Source: an uncultured Lachnospiraceae bacterium
GTDB lineage: Bacteria > Bacillota > Clostridia > Lachnospirales > Lachnospiraceae
Assembly (NCBI GenBank): GCA_910588825.1
Contig: CAJURF010000031.1
Location: forward strand, 1 to 38,329
DNA: 38,329 nucleotides
Direction: 5' to 3'
Below are positions 24,172-33,410 of the stretch, piece by piece. The first letter of the stretch is position 1, and every line of letters begins with the position of its first letter. Both the position numbers and the translations under genes were made by a program. A model generated the notes under the pieces. It was given only the letters and a program-made list of their open reading frames with translations. It did no database searches and was not told the DNA's origin.

Positions 24172-25281
24172 TTATCCGGAATCGCTGGAGGTAGTTGGAT
24201 TTTCTGTATTCGAAGTAAAATCACCGAACAGAGCATCGCCCAGCTGGCTGTTGGATTGGAGTTTCCAGCCGATGCCGTCATTGATCATGGACAGAGACAC
24301 AGACTGTGACTGGGTGGCCGTGTTGTCAGTGATGCATTTGACCAGCAATTCATTGGATTTTTTCAGCCTGCCCTGGGCACCGTCAATCAATGCCTTGGAA
24401 GTGGACAGGTATTCCTTTAATTTTGCGTTGTACTGAGCCAGGATTTCCTTGGAAGAAAAGCTGGTAATTTCAGTATTCACAGTGGCAATTGTGCCGTTAT
24501 CCTGAGCGCCTGATACACGGTAGCTGAAACAGGTATGTACCTGCTGAATCAACGCTTCCGCCAGTGCCTGGCTGATTTCATCACTGTAGGTGAGGGTGTC
24601 AGCCAGACCAAGGTAAGTGGTCATCTGGGCGGTATCCATGTTTTTTAGTGTCTGCAGATAGATATCCACCGTTTCTGTGGGGGTAAGCAGATAGGGGTTG
24701 GCAATTACTGAGAGAAATCCCCCTGTCAGCTGGTTTTCCAGATTCCTGTCTTTTTGAAGGACCCATTGGTTATTTGTCTTAATCAGGTAAATGGTGCAGT
24801 CGCTGGATATGGTATCGTATGTATTTTGCTGCATTAATTCATTCAGCAGTATATAGTGCTGCTCCAGGGAAGAATTTGTGGATTTCTGCCCATTGGCAGT
24901 TTCCAGAATTACCTGCTTGAGATATTCTGTCTGGTAATCTTTTGCCAGGGCGGCAGCATCCAGTGTGGTGACTTTAAGAGCGCAGTCCGCGGTGTTTTGG
25001 CGGACATGGATTTTCTGTATGTCATAATCAAAATCTTTGAAAAACTGAGAAGCTGTCTCTTCAATCACTGATGCGGAAGCCTGAGAGGCAGAAGCATTAG
25101 GAAACAGGTTTTCTGAGTTGAGATACTCCTGAACCGCGGCGGGCTCCAGGTCTTTCAGCTGATCAAAGCCAGAAGCAACTACATTTTTCACTTGTTTTTT
25201 TTCTGCATTGCCGCATCCTGTCAAAAGGAGCGGAATCATAAGTAAAAAAAGGAGCCTAATCCCAGTGAGCGGTTTCATCAT
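24172..25281 (-). CDS. Putative lipoprotein of unknown function
   Basis: The protein has about 369 residues and a clear lipoprotein signal: basic start, hydrophobic LLFLLMIPLL and the lipobox LTGC, so it should be anchored on the outer face of the membrane. ATG at 25281 follows AAGGA by five bases; a second ATG directly follows. The mature part is Gln/Ser/Thr-rich and mostly helical, with the pattern of two repeated alpha/beta units (DIQKIHVRQNTADCALKVTT, then later FSYRVSGAQDNGTIATVNTE). It resembles small secreted domains that fold like cystatin/NTF2 units, but I cannot name a family. It is a single-gene unit. Confidence 0.8.
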   Translation of the reverse strand: MMKPLTGIRLLFLLMIPLLLTGCGNAEKKQVKNVVASGFDQLKDLEPAAVQEYLNSENLFPNASASQASASVIEETASQFFKDFDYDIQKIHVRQNTADCALKVTTLDAAALAKDYQTEYLKQVILETANGQKSTNSSLEQHYILLNELMQQNTYDTISSDCTIYLIKTNNQWVLQKDRNLENQLTGGFLSVIANPYLLTPTETVDIYLQTLKNMDTAQMTTYLGLADTLTYSDEISQALAEALIQQVHTCFSYRVSGAQDNGTIATVNTEITSFSSKEILAQYNAKLKEYLSTSKALIDGAQGRLKKSNELLVKCITDNTATQSQSVSLSMINDGIGWKLQSNSQLGDALFGDFTSNTENPTTSSDSG

Positions 25282-25483
25282 AGTATTCCTTTCCAGTGTG
25301 TGAAGGCAGCGCAAATAATGTACCCATACTAATCCCTCTTAGTTTACCAGAAAGGAGGAAGAATGTCAAAAACTAAGTCGGGTGTTTTATGAAAGAAACG
25401 TGTATGATATGGTAAAATAATGGTTAAAATTCCAGAAAAGTATAAAGGATTTATGAATTTTTAGACACACATAGGGGCAAAGC

Positions 25484-25512
25484 TTGCCCGCTTTGCGGAA
25501 ATCTGTTATGAT
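25484..25512 (+). promoter_or_regulatory. Promoter of the exporter operon
   Basis: TTGCCC (25484-25489) and TATGAT (25507-25512) are separated by 17 bases, about 45 bases upstream of the GTG start at 25559. It may drive the whole run of genes to 36247. Confidence 0.65.
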
Positions 25513-25558
25513 AGGAACACAAATTTATGATAAATGACCTTTTGTCGGAGGTGAGTAT

Positions 25559-26941
25559 GTGAATAAGCGGGTAATCATTATTGGGGGGATTGCAGCGGCG
25601 CTGGCGCTCATAGGCGGCGGCGTCTGGTATTGGATGAAAGGAAAAGGAAGCTCCGGGAAAGATACTGCATATGTAACAACAGTGGGTTCCCTTACAGAAA
25701 ATATTTCGGGGACATTAAACAGATACGCGGGAGTAGTGGAACCTCAGAAAACGGTGGAAGTGAAGCTGGACAGCAGTAGGGCTGTGCAGCAGCTGATGGT
25801 AGAAGAAGGACAGACAGTAAAGGCTGGTGACCAGCTCTTTATTTATGATATCAGTTCCGGTGAGGAAGAACTGGCGACTGCAAGATTGGAACTGGAGAGA
25901 ATGAAGACAGAGGCGGTCAGCTATCAGGAGCAGATTAACACCTATCAGCGGGAAAAGGAAAAGGCTCCTCAGGAGGATCAGCTCTCTTATACCATTCAGA
26001 TTCAGTCTGCACAGATGGATTTGAAGAAAAATGAATATGACCAGAAAAAGAAGGCGGCAGAGATTGAAAAGCTGGAGAAGACCGGGGATTCACCTGTTGT
26101 GACCAGCGAGATTGACGGAGTGGTCAAGAAGATTAAGAAAAGTATTATGAAAGGCGCTGACGACTATTCTGACCCGGATTCGGATTCCTCAGGGAGTGAG
26201 TCCACGTTTATCACCATTCTGGGAACGGGAAATTACCGGGTAAAAGGTAAGATTAACGAGCAGAATATGGGGGATATTCTGGAAGGGGAGCCGGTGATCA
26301 TCCGGTCCCGCCAGGATACACAGGTGACCTGGAGAGGAACCATGGGAATGGTAGATACGGAACACCCCGCGGAGCAGGACCAGAACAGCGATTTTATCAT
26401 GTCGGACAGCGGCGGGGATGACCAGCAGACCACTTCCTCCTCTTATCCGTTTTATGTGGATTTGGACTCCACAGAAGGCCTGATGCTGGGGCAGCATGTC
26501 TATATTGAGACGGATGTGGGCCAGGAGAACCAGCGGGATGGCATCTGGCTGAACGAACTGTATATTGAAGACGTGGATACCCAGGCACCGTATGTGTGGG
26601 CTTCTGATGGCAATGACAGGCTGGAAAAGAGGCAGATAACCCTAGGGGAATACGACGAGGCCATGGGAGAATACTTAATCAGCGAAGGACTGACTGTGGA
26701 TGACTGCATTGCCTTTCCGTCAGAGAGTCTGCAGGAGGGGATGGCAGTGGAAATCAGCGACCAGCTTCAGATTCCCACAGAGGATCAGGAGAGGAAGGAG
26801 AAAGAGCAGGGACCCGACGGCGCCCAGGAGATTATTGATGAAAGCGGCATATATCCGGGGATGGATGCGGAACAGGGAATCCCCCTGCCGGCAGATACAG
26901 ATGAAGATGCGGCGGCTCCGGAAGGGGAGGTGGCTCCCTGA
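25559..26941 (+). CDS. HlyD/MacA-type efflux adaptor protein, first copy
   Basis: The protein has 460 residues. One N-terminal membrane segment (about 5-26) leaves the rest outside. A barrel/lipoyl-like unit follows (YAGVVEPQKTVEVKLD, then VKAGDQLFIYD), then a coiled-coil hairpin (about 100-170), the second lipoyl half (VVTSEIDGVVKKIKK) and beta-barrel (ILGTGNYRVKGKINEQNMG). An Asp/Ser-rich loop interrupts the lipoyl/barrel region and the C-terminal tail is acidic. The start is GTG at 25559, behind GGAGGTG; the overlapping ATG at 25557 stops at once. Like YknX of Bacillus subtilis it should link an ABC permease of the MacB type to the cell surface. It overlaps the ATPase start by one base (TGATG). 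Confidence 0.88.
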   Translation: MNKRVIIIGGIAAALALIGGGVWYWMKGKGSSGKDTAYVTTVGSLTENISGTLNRYAGVVEPQKTVEVKLDSSRAVQQLMVEEGQTVKAGDQLFIYDISSGEEELATARLELERMKTEAVSYQEQINTYQREKEKAPQEDQLSYTIQIQSAQMDLKKNEYDQKKKAAEIEKLEKTGDSPVVTSEIDGVVKKIKKSIMKGADDYSDPDSDSSGSESTFITILGTGNYRVKGKINEQNMGDILEGEPVIIRSRQDTQVTWRGTMGMVDTEHPAEQDQNSDFIMSDSGGDDQQTTSSSYPFYVDLDSTEGLMLGQHVYIETDVGQENQRDGIWLNELYIEDVDTQAPYVWASDGNDRLEKRQITLGEYDEAMGEYLISEGLTVDDCIAFPSESLQEGMAVEISDQLQIPTEDQERKEKEQGPDGAQEIIDESGIYPGMDAEQGIPLPADTDEDAAAPEGEVAP

Positions 26942-27633
26942 TGATTCTGGAATTGAAAAGCATTTATAAAGAGTACCAGCAGGGCAAGCTGGTGGTTCCG
27001 GTTCTGAAACATGTGGATTTTTCCATGGAAGAAGGAGAGTATACGGCTATTATGGGGCCGTCAGGCTCCGGAAAGACTACGCTGATGAATATTATCGGAT
27101 GTCTGGATAAAGCTACCTCCGGAGAGTTTTATATGGACGGACAGGATGTGAATAAGTGTTCGGAGAATGAAATGTCCGATCTGCGGCTGCGCAAGCTGGG
27201 GTTTGTTTTTCAGAGTTTTCACCTGCTTCCCAAACAAACGGCATTGGAAAATGTGGAAATGCCGCTGAATTATGCCGGCGTACCCAGAAAGGCGCGCAAA
27301 GAGATTGCATTTCGCGCTCTTGAGCGGGTGGGGCTGGCAGAGCGGGTGGATTTTAAACCTAACCAGCTCTCCGGCGGGCAGATGCAGAGGGTGGCTATTG
27401 CAAGGGCAATGGTCAATGACCCGAAGATTCTCCTGGCAGATGAACCCACAGGCGCGCTGGATACCAAATCAAGCCAGCAGGTGATGGATCTGTTCCAGAA
27501 GCTGAATGAGGAGGGGGTAACCATTCTCATGATTACCCACGACCCGGAAATTGCCCAGTATGCAGGAAGAACTGTGCTGATCAGGGATGGGGAGCTGATG
27601 GAGAAAGGGGGCAGCGATGGAGAAAAGGCATAG
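26941..27633 (+). CDS. ABC transporter ATP-binding protein (MacB/LolD type)
   Basis: The protein has 230 residues, the normal length for the stand-alone ATPase of MacB-like exporters. Walker A is GPSGSGKTT (about 40-48), the Q-loop is in FVFQSFHLLP, the signature is LSGGQMQRVAIARA, and Walker B with its Glu is ILLADEPTGALD, followed by the switch His in MITHDPE. It powers the FtsX-type permease encoded two genes later. Its start overlaps the first adaptor by one base and its end overlaps the second adaptor by 17 bases, which fixes it inside one translational unit. Confidence 0.95.
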   Translation: MILELKSIYKEYQQGKLVVPVLKHVDFSMEEGEYTAIMGPSGSGKTTLMNIIGCLDKATSGEFYMDGQDVNKCSENEMSDLRLRKLGFVFQSFHLLPKQTALENVEMPLNYAGVPRKARKEIAFRALERVGLAERVDFKPNQLSGGQMQRVAIARAMVNDPKILLADEPTGALDTKSSQQVMDLFQKLNEEGVTILMITHDPEIAQYAGRTVLIRDGELMEKGGSDGEKA

Positions 27634-29434
27634 CATCCGCAAAAGGCTGCTGATTATATTCATCTGCATTGTGTTTGTCTGCGGGGTATTTGCCGGAGTG
27701 GGGACTCTGGCCCGCAGGGCCCACGCTGTGACAGTGAAAGTGATACCGGTCAGTGACTTAAACCAGGCATCGTTTTTCGGAGATGGCAGTGATTCTATGC
27801 TATATGGGGAAATATCCACCAGCGTGACCCAGAAAGTGTCCTTAATAGATGATGCGATTATTTCCCAGGTCTATGTGAAGAAAGGAGACCATGTGAATGT
27901 GGGAGACCATCTTCTCACCTATGATATGACACTGAAACAGCTGGAACTGGAGCTGGCCAGACTGCAGAAGCAGGATCTGGAAAATAAACTGATCAAAGCG
28001 CAGGAACGTCTGGAAAGCCTGAAGAATGGAGGCCCTATTCTGGACCCGTCCGATGATTATATACCACTTGATGATGAGGATGACGATTCGGCATATGGGG
28101 GCGGCTGGCTGAAGGCTTTTGCCCAGTTCCCCCTGGGCATAGCGGCGGCTGTCAGCAGTCAGAATGCATCTGTTGTGCCAGAGGAATCAGAAATCCCAGA
28201 GGAGCCGGAAGGTACGGAAGATGTGGTGGAACCGGTACTGCCCGTTTTGTATGAAGTGCTGGATTACGATTCTCAGCCGTATCAGGGGGATGGAAGTAAG
28301 GAATTTCCTTACTGTTTTTTATGTACCTCCAGCGAGGAAGGCGTTGTGGTGAAAGGCTCTTTTTTCAATAAAATGGCAGGATATAATCAGGAGGGAACTA
28401 AGGAGGAACAAAGCAGCAGCTGGTATCGTCTGGAATTTCACGAAAATGATCAGATTGGCGATGCGGCCAATCCCTCCCAGTCTCTGCTTGGGTGTTATAT
28501 CCGCCAGGGAAAAGAAGTTATGGACCCGGAGGAGGAAAAGATTTTTACCCTGGAGGGGGCCGGTCCGTCGGATGATGGAGAGACGGTTCTGACTCCCACA
28601 CCACAGGCACCGGGAAAGGGTCCAAATACAAAGAATGAATACGAGGATGATGACGACTGGGAGGATGACTGGGAAGACTGGGAGGATGAGGAAGAATCTT
28701 CCATGACCCGTGAGGAGGCAATCCGTTACCAGGAGAACAACATCCAGGCATATAAGCTGGATATTCAGAAAAAAGCCCTCTCTATTTCTAAAATGGAAAA
28801 ACTGCTGGAGCAGGAGACTATCAGCAGCACCATACAAGGTGTGGTGACTGTGGTTGGGGACCCGGAAACCGGGGATTCACCAGGGGAAGGGTTCATTGAG
28901 ATTGAAAGCGACGACGGTTTTTATGTGAAAGGCTCCCTGGGTGAGATGGCCCTGGAACAAGTGAAAGTGGGGGATTTTATCTCAGGCTTTACTTATGAAA
29001 GCGGACAGAAATTTTCAGCAGAAATCCGGGAAATCGCGATTTTCCCCGCAGAGGGTGACCAGGGGTATATGGGAATGGGAAATCCCAATGAGTCCTATTA
29101 TCCTTTTGTGGCCCATGTGACAGAAGATCTGGACATGGAAAACGGGGAAAGTGCGGAATTGAGCATTAACATGTCTCAGGCGCTGGACAAAAATGCCATT
29201 TATCTGGAAAATGCCATGGTCCGCACAGAAGGAGGCCGGTATTATGTGTATAAAGATGAGGGTGGAAAACTGAAAAAGCAGTTTGTGACTGCCCAAAAGA
29301 GCAGTGACGGCTATTCCACCATTGTGACCAAAGGACTGAGCAATGAGGATAAGATAGCATTTCCCTACGGTTCCGGAGTGGAAGAAGGAGCCAAGACAAA
29401 AGAGGGAACCACAGAGGATCTGTATGGGTATTAG
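27617..29434 (+). CDS. HlyD-type efflux adaptor, second copy with acidic inserts
   Basis: The protein has 605 residues, with an N-terminal membrane segment (about 11-30) and a lipoyl-like part (IISQVYVKKGDHVNVGDHLL) leading into a coiled coil. The second lipoyl half appears only near residue 400 (SSTIQGVVTVVGDPETG). Between them are about 230 residues of insert: a DDEDDDSAYGG stretch, a separate beta-rich segment (about 195-300), and a highly acidic low-complexity run rich in Asp, Glu and Trp (about 340-360). The usual adaptor family lacks these. It is the second adaptor in the same operon, so the exporter may have a hetero-oligomeric adaptor ring, or this copy may bind a substrate or metal. 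Confidence 0.82.
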   Translation: MEKRHSIRKRLLIIFICIVFVCGVFAGVGTLARRAHAVTVKVIPVSDLNQASFFGDGSDSMLYGEISTSVTQKVSLIDDAIISQVYVKKGDHVNVGDHLLTYDMTLKQLELELARLQKQDLENKLIKAQERLESLKNGGPILDPSDDYIPLDDEDDDSAYGGGWLKAFAQFPLGIAAAVSSQNASVVPEESEIPEEPEGTEDVVEPVLPVLYEVLDYDSQPYQGDGSKEFPYCFLCTSSEEGVVVKGSFFNKMAGYNQEGTKEEQSSSWYRLEFHENDQIGDAANPSQSLLGCYIRQGKEVMDPEEEKIFTLEGAGPSDDGETVLTPTPQAPGKGPNTKNEYEDDDDWEDDWEDWEDEEESSMTREEAIRYQENNIQAYKLDIQKKALSISKMEKLLEQETISSTIQGVVTVVGDPETGDSPGEGFIEIESDDGFYVKGSLGEMALEQVKVGDFISGFTYESGQKFSAEIREIAIFPAEGDQGYMGMGNPNESYYPFVAHVTEDLDMENGESAELSINMSQALDKNAIYLENAMVRTEGGRYYVYKDEGGKLKKQFVTAQKSSDGYSTIVTKGLSNEDKIAFPYGSGVEEGAKTKEGTTEDLYGY

Positions 29435-29451
29435 ATGAAAGGAAAGGGATT

Positions 29452-30708
29452 ATGCTTGAAAATATAAGACTGGCTTTTCAAGGGATCTGGTCGCATAAAA
29501 TGCGCTCTTTTCTTACTATGCTGGGAATTATCATTGGAATTGCATCTATCATTTCCATTGTATCGACCATAAAGGGAACCAGCGAACAGATTAAAGAACA
29601 GCTGATAGGGGCGGGAAATAACGCGGTGGATGTGCTTCTGTATGATGGAAGTGCAGAGTATGACGCCTCATGGGGGATGACCACTGCGGCACTGCCTCAG
29701 ATTACGGAGGAACAAAAAGATAAGATACTCCGGCTTGACAATGTGGAAAATGCTACTTTTTTCTACGGCCGGGGGTATTCGGAGAATATTTACTACATGG
29801 ACCAGAGTATGCAGGGGGGGAAAGTGTACGGGGTTGATGAAAATTATCTGGATACCTGCGGCTATGTGATACAGGCTGGCAGAGGGTTCGTCAGGGCAGA
29901 CTATGAGAATTACCGAAAGGTGGTTCTGCTGGACGAGGAAGCAGCGGGCAGTCTGTTTAAAGATGAGATGCCCCTGGGAAAAACCATTGAGATTATGGGA
30001 GAGCCGTTCGTTGTGGTGGGCATTTATACCCGGGCAGAGACGTTTCAGCCTATTATCAATAATTATGAAGAATACTATTCCTATTATGGCGATGCAGGGG
30101 CAGGAACCTTGCTGCTTCCCAGCAGTGACTGGCCCATTATATATAAATATGATGAAGCGGAAAACGCCATCGTCAAAGCGTCCAGTACGGAGGCTATGAC
30201 AAAAGTGGGTGACCGAGCGGCCAAGATTTTAAACGAGGCCATACCGGAGGAGAGTACCCAGATAAAGTATAAGGCAAATAATAACCTGAAAACAGTAGAA
30301 GACCAGCAGAAACTCAGTGAGAGCACCAATGGCCAGCTCTTGTGGATTGCCAGTATTTCCCTTTTGGTAGGAGGGATTGGCGTTATGAACATTATGCTGG
30401 TTTCTGTGACAGAGCGGACCAGCGAGATCGGGCTGAAGAAAGCCATTGGCGCGCGGAAGAACAGGATATTGTTCCAGTTTTTGACGGAGGCGGCTGTGCT
30501 CACCAGCTTAGGGGGTGTGGCAGGTGTGGTATCCGGCATTGTGATGGCAAATGTCATATCCCGAATGGCAGATATCCCCATTGCCATCAGCATTCCTGCC
30601 ATTATTGCATCTGTGGGATTCTCTATGGTGATCGGGATTGTATTTGGACTGCTTCCATCTTTTAAAGCGGCCAATCTAAACCCTATTGACGCACTCAGAA
30701 GGGATTGA
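29452..30708 (+). CDS. MacB-like ABC transporter permease (FtsX family)
   Basis: The protein has 418 residues. A first membrane helix (about 18-40, MLGIIIGIASIISIV) is followed by the extracellular MacB core domain (about 45-270), then the FtsX domain with three helices at the C-terminus (about 295-410), including VGGIGVMNIMLVSVTERTSE and GLKKAIGARKNRILFQF. That fits the four-helix topology of MacB-type permeases, which move substrates such as peptides, lipids or drugs outward by mechanotransmission rather than by a membrane channel. It closes the adaptor-ATPase-adaptor-permease set and is followed 21 bases later by degV. Confidence 0.94.
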   Translation: MLENIRLAFQGIWSHKMRSFLTMLGIIIGIASIISIVSTIKGTSEQIKEQLIGAGNNAVDVLLYDGSAEYDASWGMTTAALPQITEEQKDKILRLDNVENATFFYGRGYSENIYYMDQSMQGGKVYGVDENYLDTCGYVIQAGRGFVRADYENYRKVVLLDEEAAGSLFKDEMPLGKTIEIMGEPFVVVGIYTRAETFQPIINNYEEYYSYYGDAGAGTLLLPSSDWPIIYKYDEAENAIVKASSTEAMTKVGDRAAKILNEAIPEESTQIKYKANNNLKTVEDQQKLSESTNGQLLWIASISLLVGGIGVMNIMLVSVTERTSEIGLKKAIGARKNRILFQFLTEAAVLTSLGGVAGVVSGIVMANVISRMADIPIAISIPAIIASVGFSMVIGIVFGLLPSFKAANLNPIDALRRD

Positions 30709-30729
30709 TAGAGAGAAAGGATAAGGATT

Positions 30730-31605
30730 ATGAAAAAGATTGCCATTGTCACGGACAGCAACAGCGGAATTACTCAGGAGGAAGGAAAAGAACTGGGCAT
30801 TTCGGTACTTCCCATGCCTTTTTATATCGACGGACAGATTTATTATGAAGATATTACTTTGAGTCAAGAAGAATTCTATCAGAAACTTTCAGAAAATGCT
30901 GATATTTCCACCTCCCAGCCCTCTCCTGCAGATGTGCTGGAACTCTGGGAAAAGCTTCTGAACGAATATGAACAAGTGGTTCATATTTCCATGTCCAGCG
31001 GACTCAGTGCCTCCTGTGAGACGGCCATAGCACTGTCGCAGGATTTTGAGGGAAAGGTGCAGGTGGTGAATAACCAGAGAATATCGGTGACGCAGAGGCA
31101 GTCAGTGCTGGATGCTCTGGCGCTTGCAAGGGAGGGAATGGACGCCCTGCAGGTGAAAGAAATTCTGGAGAAAGAAAAAATGGAATCCAGCATTTACATT
31201 ACGCTGGAAACATTAAAATATCTGAAAAAAGGCGGCAGAATCACCCCGGCGGCGGCAGCCATCGGAACTATGCTGAAGTTGAAACCTGTACTGCAGATTC
31301 AGGGTGAAAAACTGGACGCGTATTCCAAATGCCGGGGCAAGAAGCAGGCAAGAAAGACTATGCTGGAGGCCATGAAAAAAGACATGGAAACCCGTTTTTC
31401 CCAATATGTCCGGGAGGGCAGATTCGCGCTGATGACAGCCTATGCGGGCAATGAGGAGGAAGCCCGGGACTGGAAGAAAGAAGTGGAAACGGTTTTCCCG
31501 GGATATCCCATTACCATGGAGCCATTGTCTTTAAGTGTGGCCTGTCACATCGGACACGGAGCTCTGGCCCTGGCCGGGGCAAAAATGGCGGATGTGCGCA
31601 AATAA
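30730..31605 (+). CDS. DegV family fatty-acid-binding protein
   Basis: DegV (FakB-type) proteins bind a fatty acid so that FakA kinase can phosphorylate it. The 291 residues have the expected N-terminus (IVTDSNSGIT), the SMSSGLSASCE ligand-binding loop, KKGGRITPAAAAIGTMLKLK and the C-terminal GHGALALA strand. No fakA partner lies in the window. The gene is between the exporter permease (21 bases upstream) and argS (35 bases downstream), so it may be transcribed with either. Confidence 0.94.
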   Translation: MKKIAIVTDSNSGITQEEGKELGISVLPMPFYIDGQIYYEDITLSQEEFYQKLSENADISTSQPSPADVLELWEKLLNEYEQVVHISMSSGLSASCETAIALSQDFEGKVQVVNNQRISVTQRQSVLDALALAREGMDALQVKEILEKEKMESSIYITLETLKYLKKGGRITPAAAAIGTMLKLKPVLQIQGEKLDAYSKCRGKKQARKTMLEAMKKDMETRFSQYVREGRFALMTAYAGNEEEARDWKKEVETVFPGYPITMEPLSLSVACHIGHGALALAGAKMADVRK

Positions 31606-31640
31606 GAATTTTGAATGGGAAGAGATGAGGAGTGTGAGAG

Positions 31641-33407
31641 ATGGAAAAGTGGATGAATTTGCTGACAGAGGAACTGGGGAATGCCTTTGAGAAGGCCGGC
31701 TATGACAGAAATTATGGAAAAGTAGTACTCTCCAACCGTCCGGATCTGTGTGAATATCAGTGTAACGGCGCCATGGCGGGGGCAAAGGTTTACCGTATGG
31801 CACCTGTACAGATTGCGGCTAAAGTGGTGGAGCAGATGGAAGGAAGCCAGGTGTTTTCCTCTGCGGAAGCGGTCAATCCAGGATTTATTAATTTAAAAGC
31901 CAGCCCGGAATTTCTAGCTGCTTATCTGCGGAAAATGGCGGAAGATGAGCATTTGTCTGTGGCGGTAACAGATACACCCAAGACGATTTTAATCGACTAC
32001 GGCGGTCCCAACGTAGCTAAGCCCCTCCATGTGGGACACCTGCGTTCTGCCATTATCGGGGAAAGTATCAAACGGCTGGGAAGGTATGTGGGACATAAAG
32101 TAATCGGAGATGTGCATCTGGGGGACTGGGGCCTGCAGATGGGGCTGATTATCACAGAGCTGAAGCACCGCAGTCCGGAACTGGTTTATTTTCAGGAAGG
32201 GGATAAAAGCCCTTATCCCCAGGAAGCGCCTTTTACCATTGGTGAACTGGAAGAAATCTATCCGGCGGCCAGCGCCAGGTCTAAGGAGGACGAGGCGTAC
32301 CAAAAGGAGGCCATGGAAGCTACCCGTGAACTCCAGCAGGGCAGGCCAGGCTACTATGCCCTGTGGAATCATATTCTTCAGGTATCTGTTGCAGATTTGA
32401 AAAAGAATTATGAAAGGCTTAATGTGACCTTTGATTTATGGAAGAAAGAATCAGATGCCCAGCCATATATTCCGGAATTGGTTGCATATTTAAAAGAAAA
32501 GGGATATGCCCGGCTGGACCAGGGAGCGCTGGTGGTGGATGTAAAAGAAGAGGACGATACCAAGGAAATTCCTCCCTGCATGATCCTGAAATCTGACGGG
32601 GCGTCTCTTTACAATACCACGGATCTGGCCACCATTGTGGAGAGGATGAAATTGTTTCATCCGGATGAGATTCTGTACGTGGTGGATAAACGTCAGGAAC
32701 TGTACTTTACTCAGGTGTTCCGCTGTGCCAGGAAGACGCATCTGGTGGAGGAGGATACCCGTCTTACCTTTCTGGGATTTGGCACAATGAACGGAAAAGA
32801 CGGAAAACCCTTTAAAACCCGTCAGGGCGGCGTGATGCGTCTGGAGAATCTGCTGGATGATATCAGCAGGGAAATGTATCAGAAAATTGTGGACAACCGC
32901 AGTGTGAAAGAGGAAAATGCAGGGATAACCGCAGAGATTGTGGGACTGTCGGCTGTCAAGTATGGAGATTTGTCCAATCAGGCCGGGAAAGATTATGTAT
33001 TCGATGTGGACCGTTTCACCTCATTTGAAGGGGACACAGGCCCTTATCTACTTTATACCATTGTGCGTATCAAATCCATTCTAAGCCGGTATCAGGAAGA
33101 AGGGGGCGACCTGGCACAGGGGGGAATGCAGACTCCCTCCTGCGAGAGCGAGAAGGCTCTGATGCTGGAGCTGACTAACTTTGGGACAGCCGTAGAAGGG
33201 GCTTTTGAGGAGAAGGCACCTCACAAAATGTGCTCCTATCTGTACGGGCTGGCAAATGCTTTTAACCGTTTTTATCACGAGACGAAGATTCTGGGAGAAG
33301 AAGACCAAAAGCAGAAAGGTTCCTGGATACAGCTGTTATCCCTGACCAGAAAGGTATTGGAAACCAGTATTGACTTACTGGGCTTTTCCGCGCCGGAGAG
33401 GATGTAG
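31641..33407 (+). CDS. argS: Arginyl-tRNA synthetase
   Basis: This class I enzyme charges tRNA-Arg. The 588-residue protein has the N-terminal Add1 domain, then VDYGGPNVAKPLHVGHLRSA, beginning one residue earlier with I in this protein, which holds the HVGH form of the HIGH motif (His130). It continues with GDVHLGDWGLQMGLI, the catalytic YVVDKRQELYFTQVF region and the KDGKPFKTRQGG section that replaces KMSKS in this family. The DALR anticodon-binding domain is at the C-terminus (about 460-588). larB starts three bases after its stop. Confidence 0.96.
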   Translation: MEKWMNLLTEELGNAFEKAGYDRNYGKVVLSNRPDLCEYQCNGAMAGAKVYRMAPVQIAAKVVEQMEGSQVFSSAEAVNPGFINLKASPEFLAAYLRKMAEDEHLSVAVTDTPKTILIDYGGPNVAKPLHVGHLRSAIIGESIKRLGRYVGHKVIGDVHLGDWGLQMGLIITELKHRSPELVYFQEGDKSPYPQEAPFTIGELEEIYPAASARSKEDEAYQKEAMEATRELQQGRPGYYALWNHILQVSVADLKKNYERLNVTFDLWKKESDAQPYIPELVAYLKEKGYARLDQGALVVDVKEEDDTKEIPPCMILKSDGASLYNTTDLATIVERMKLFHPDEILYVVDKRQELYFTQVFRCARKTHLVEEDTRLTFLGFGTMNGKDGKPFKTRQGGVMRLENLLDDISREMYQKIVDNRSVKEENAGITAEIVGLSAVKYGDLSNQAGKDYVFDVDRFTSFEGDTGPYLLYTIVRIKSILSRYQEEGGDLAQGGMQTPSCESEKALMLELTNFGTAVEGAFEEKAPHKMCSYLYGLANAFNRFYHETKILGEEDQKQKGSWIQLLSLTRKVLETSIDLLGFSAPERM

Positions 33408-33410
33408 CAA

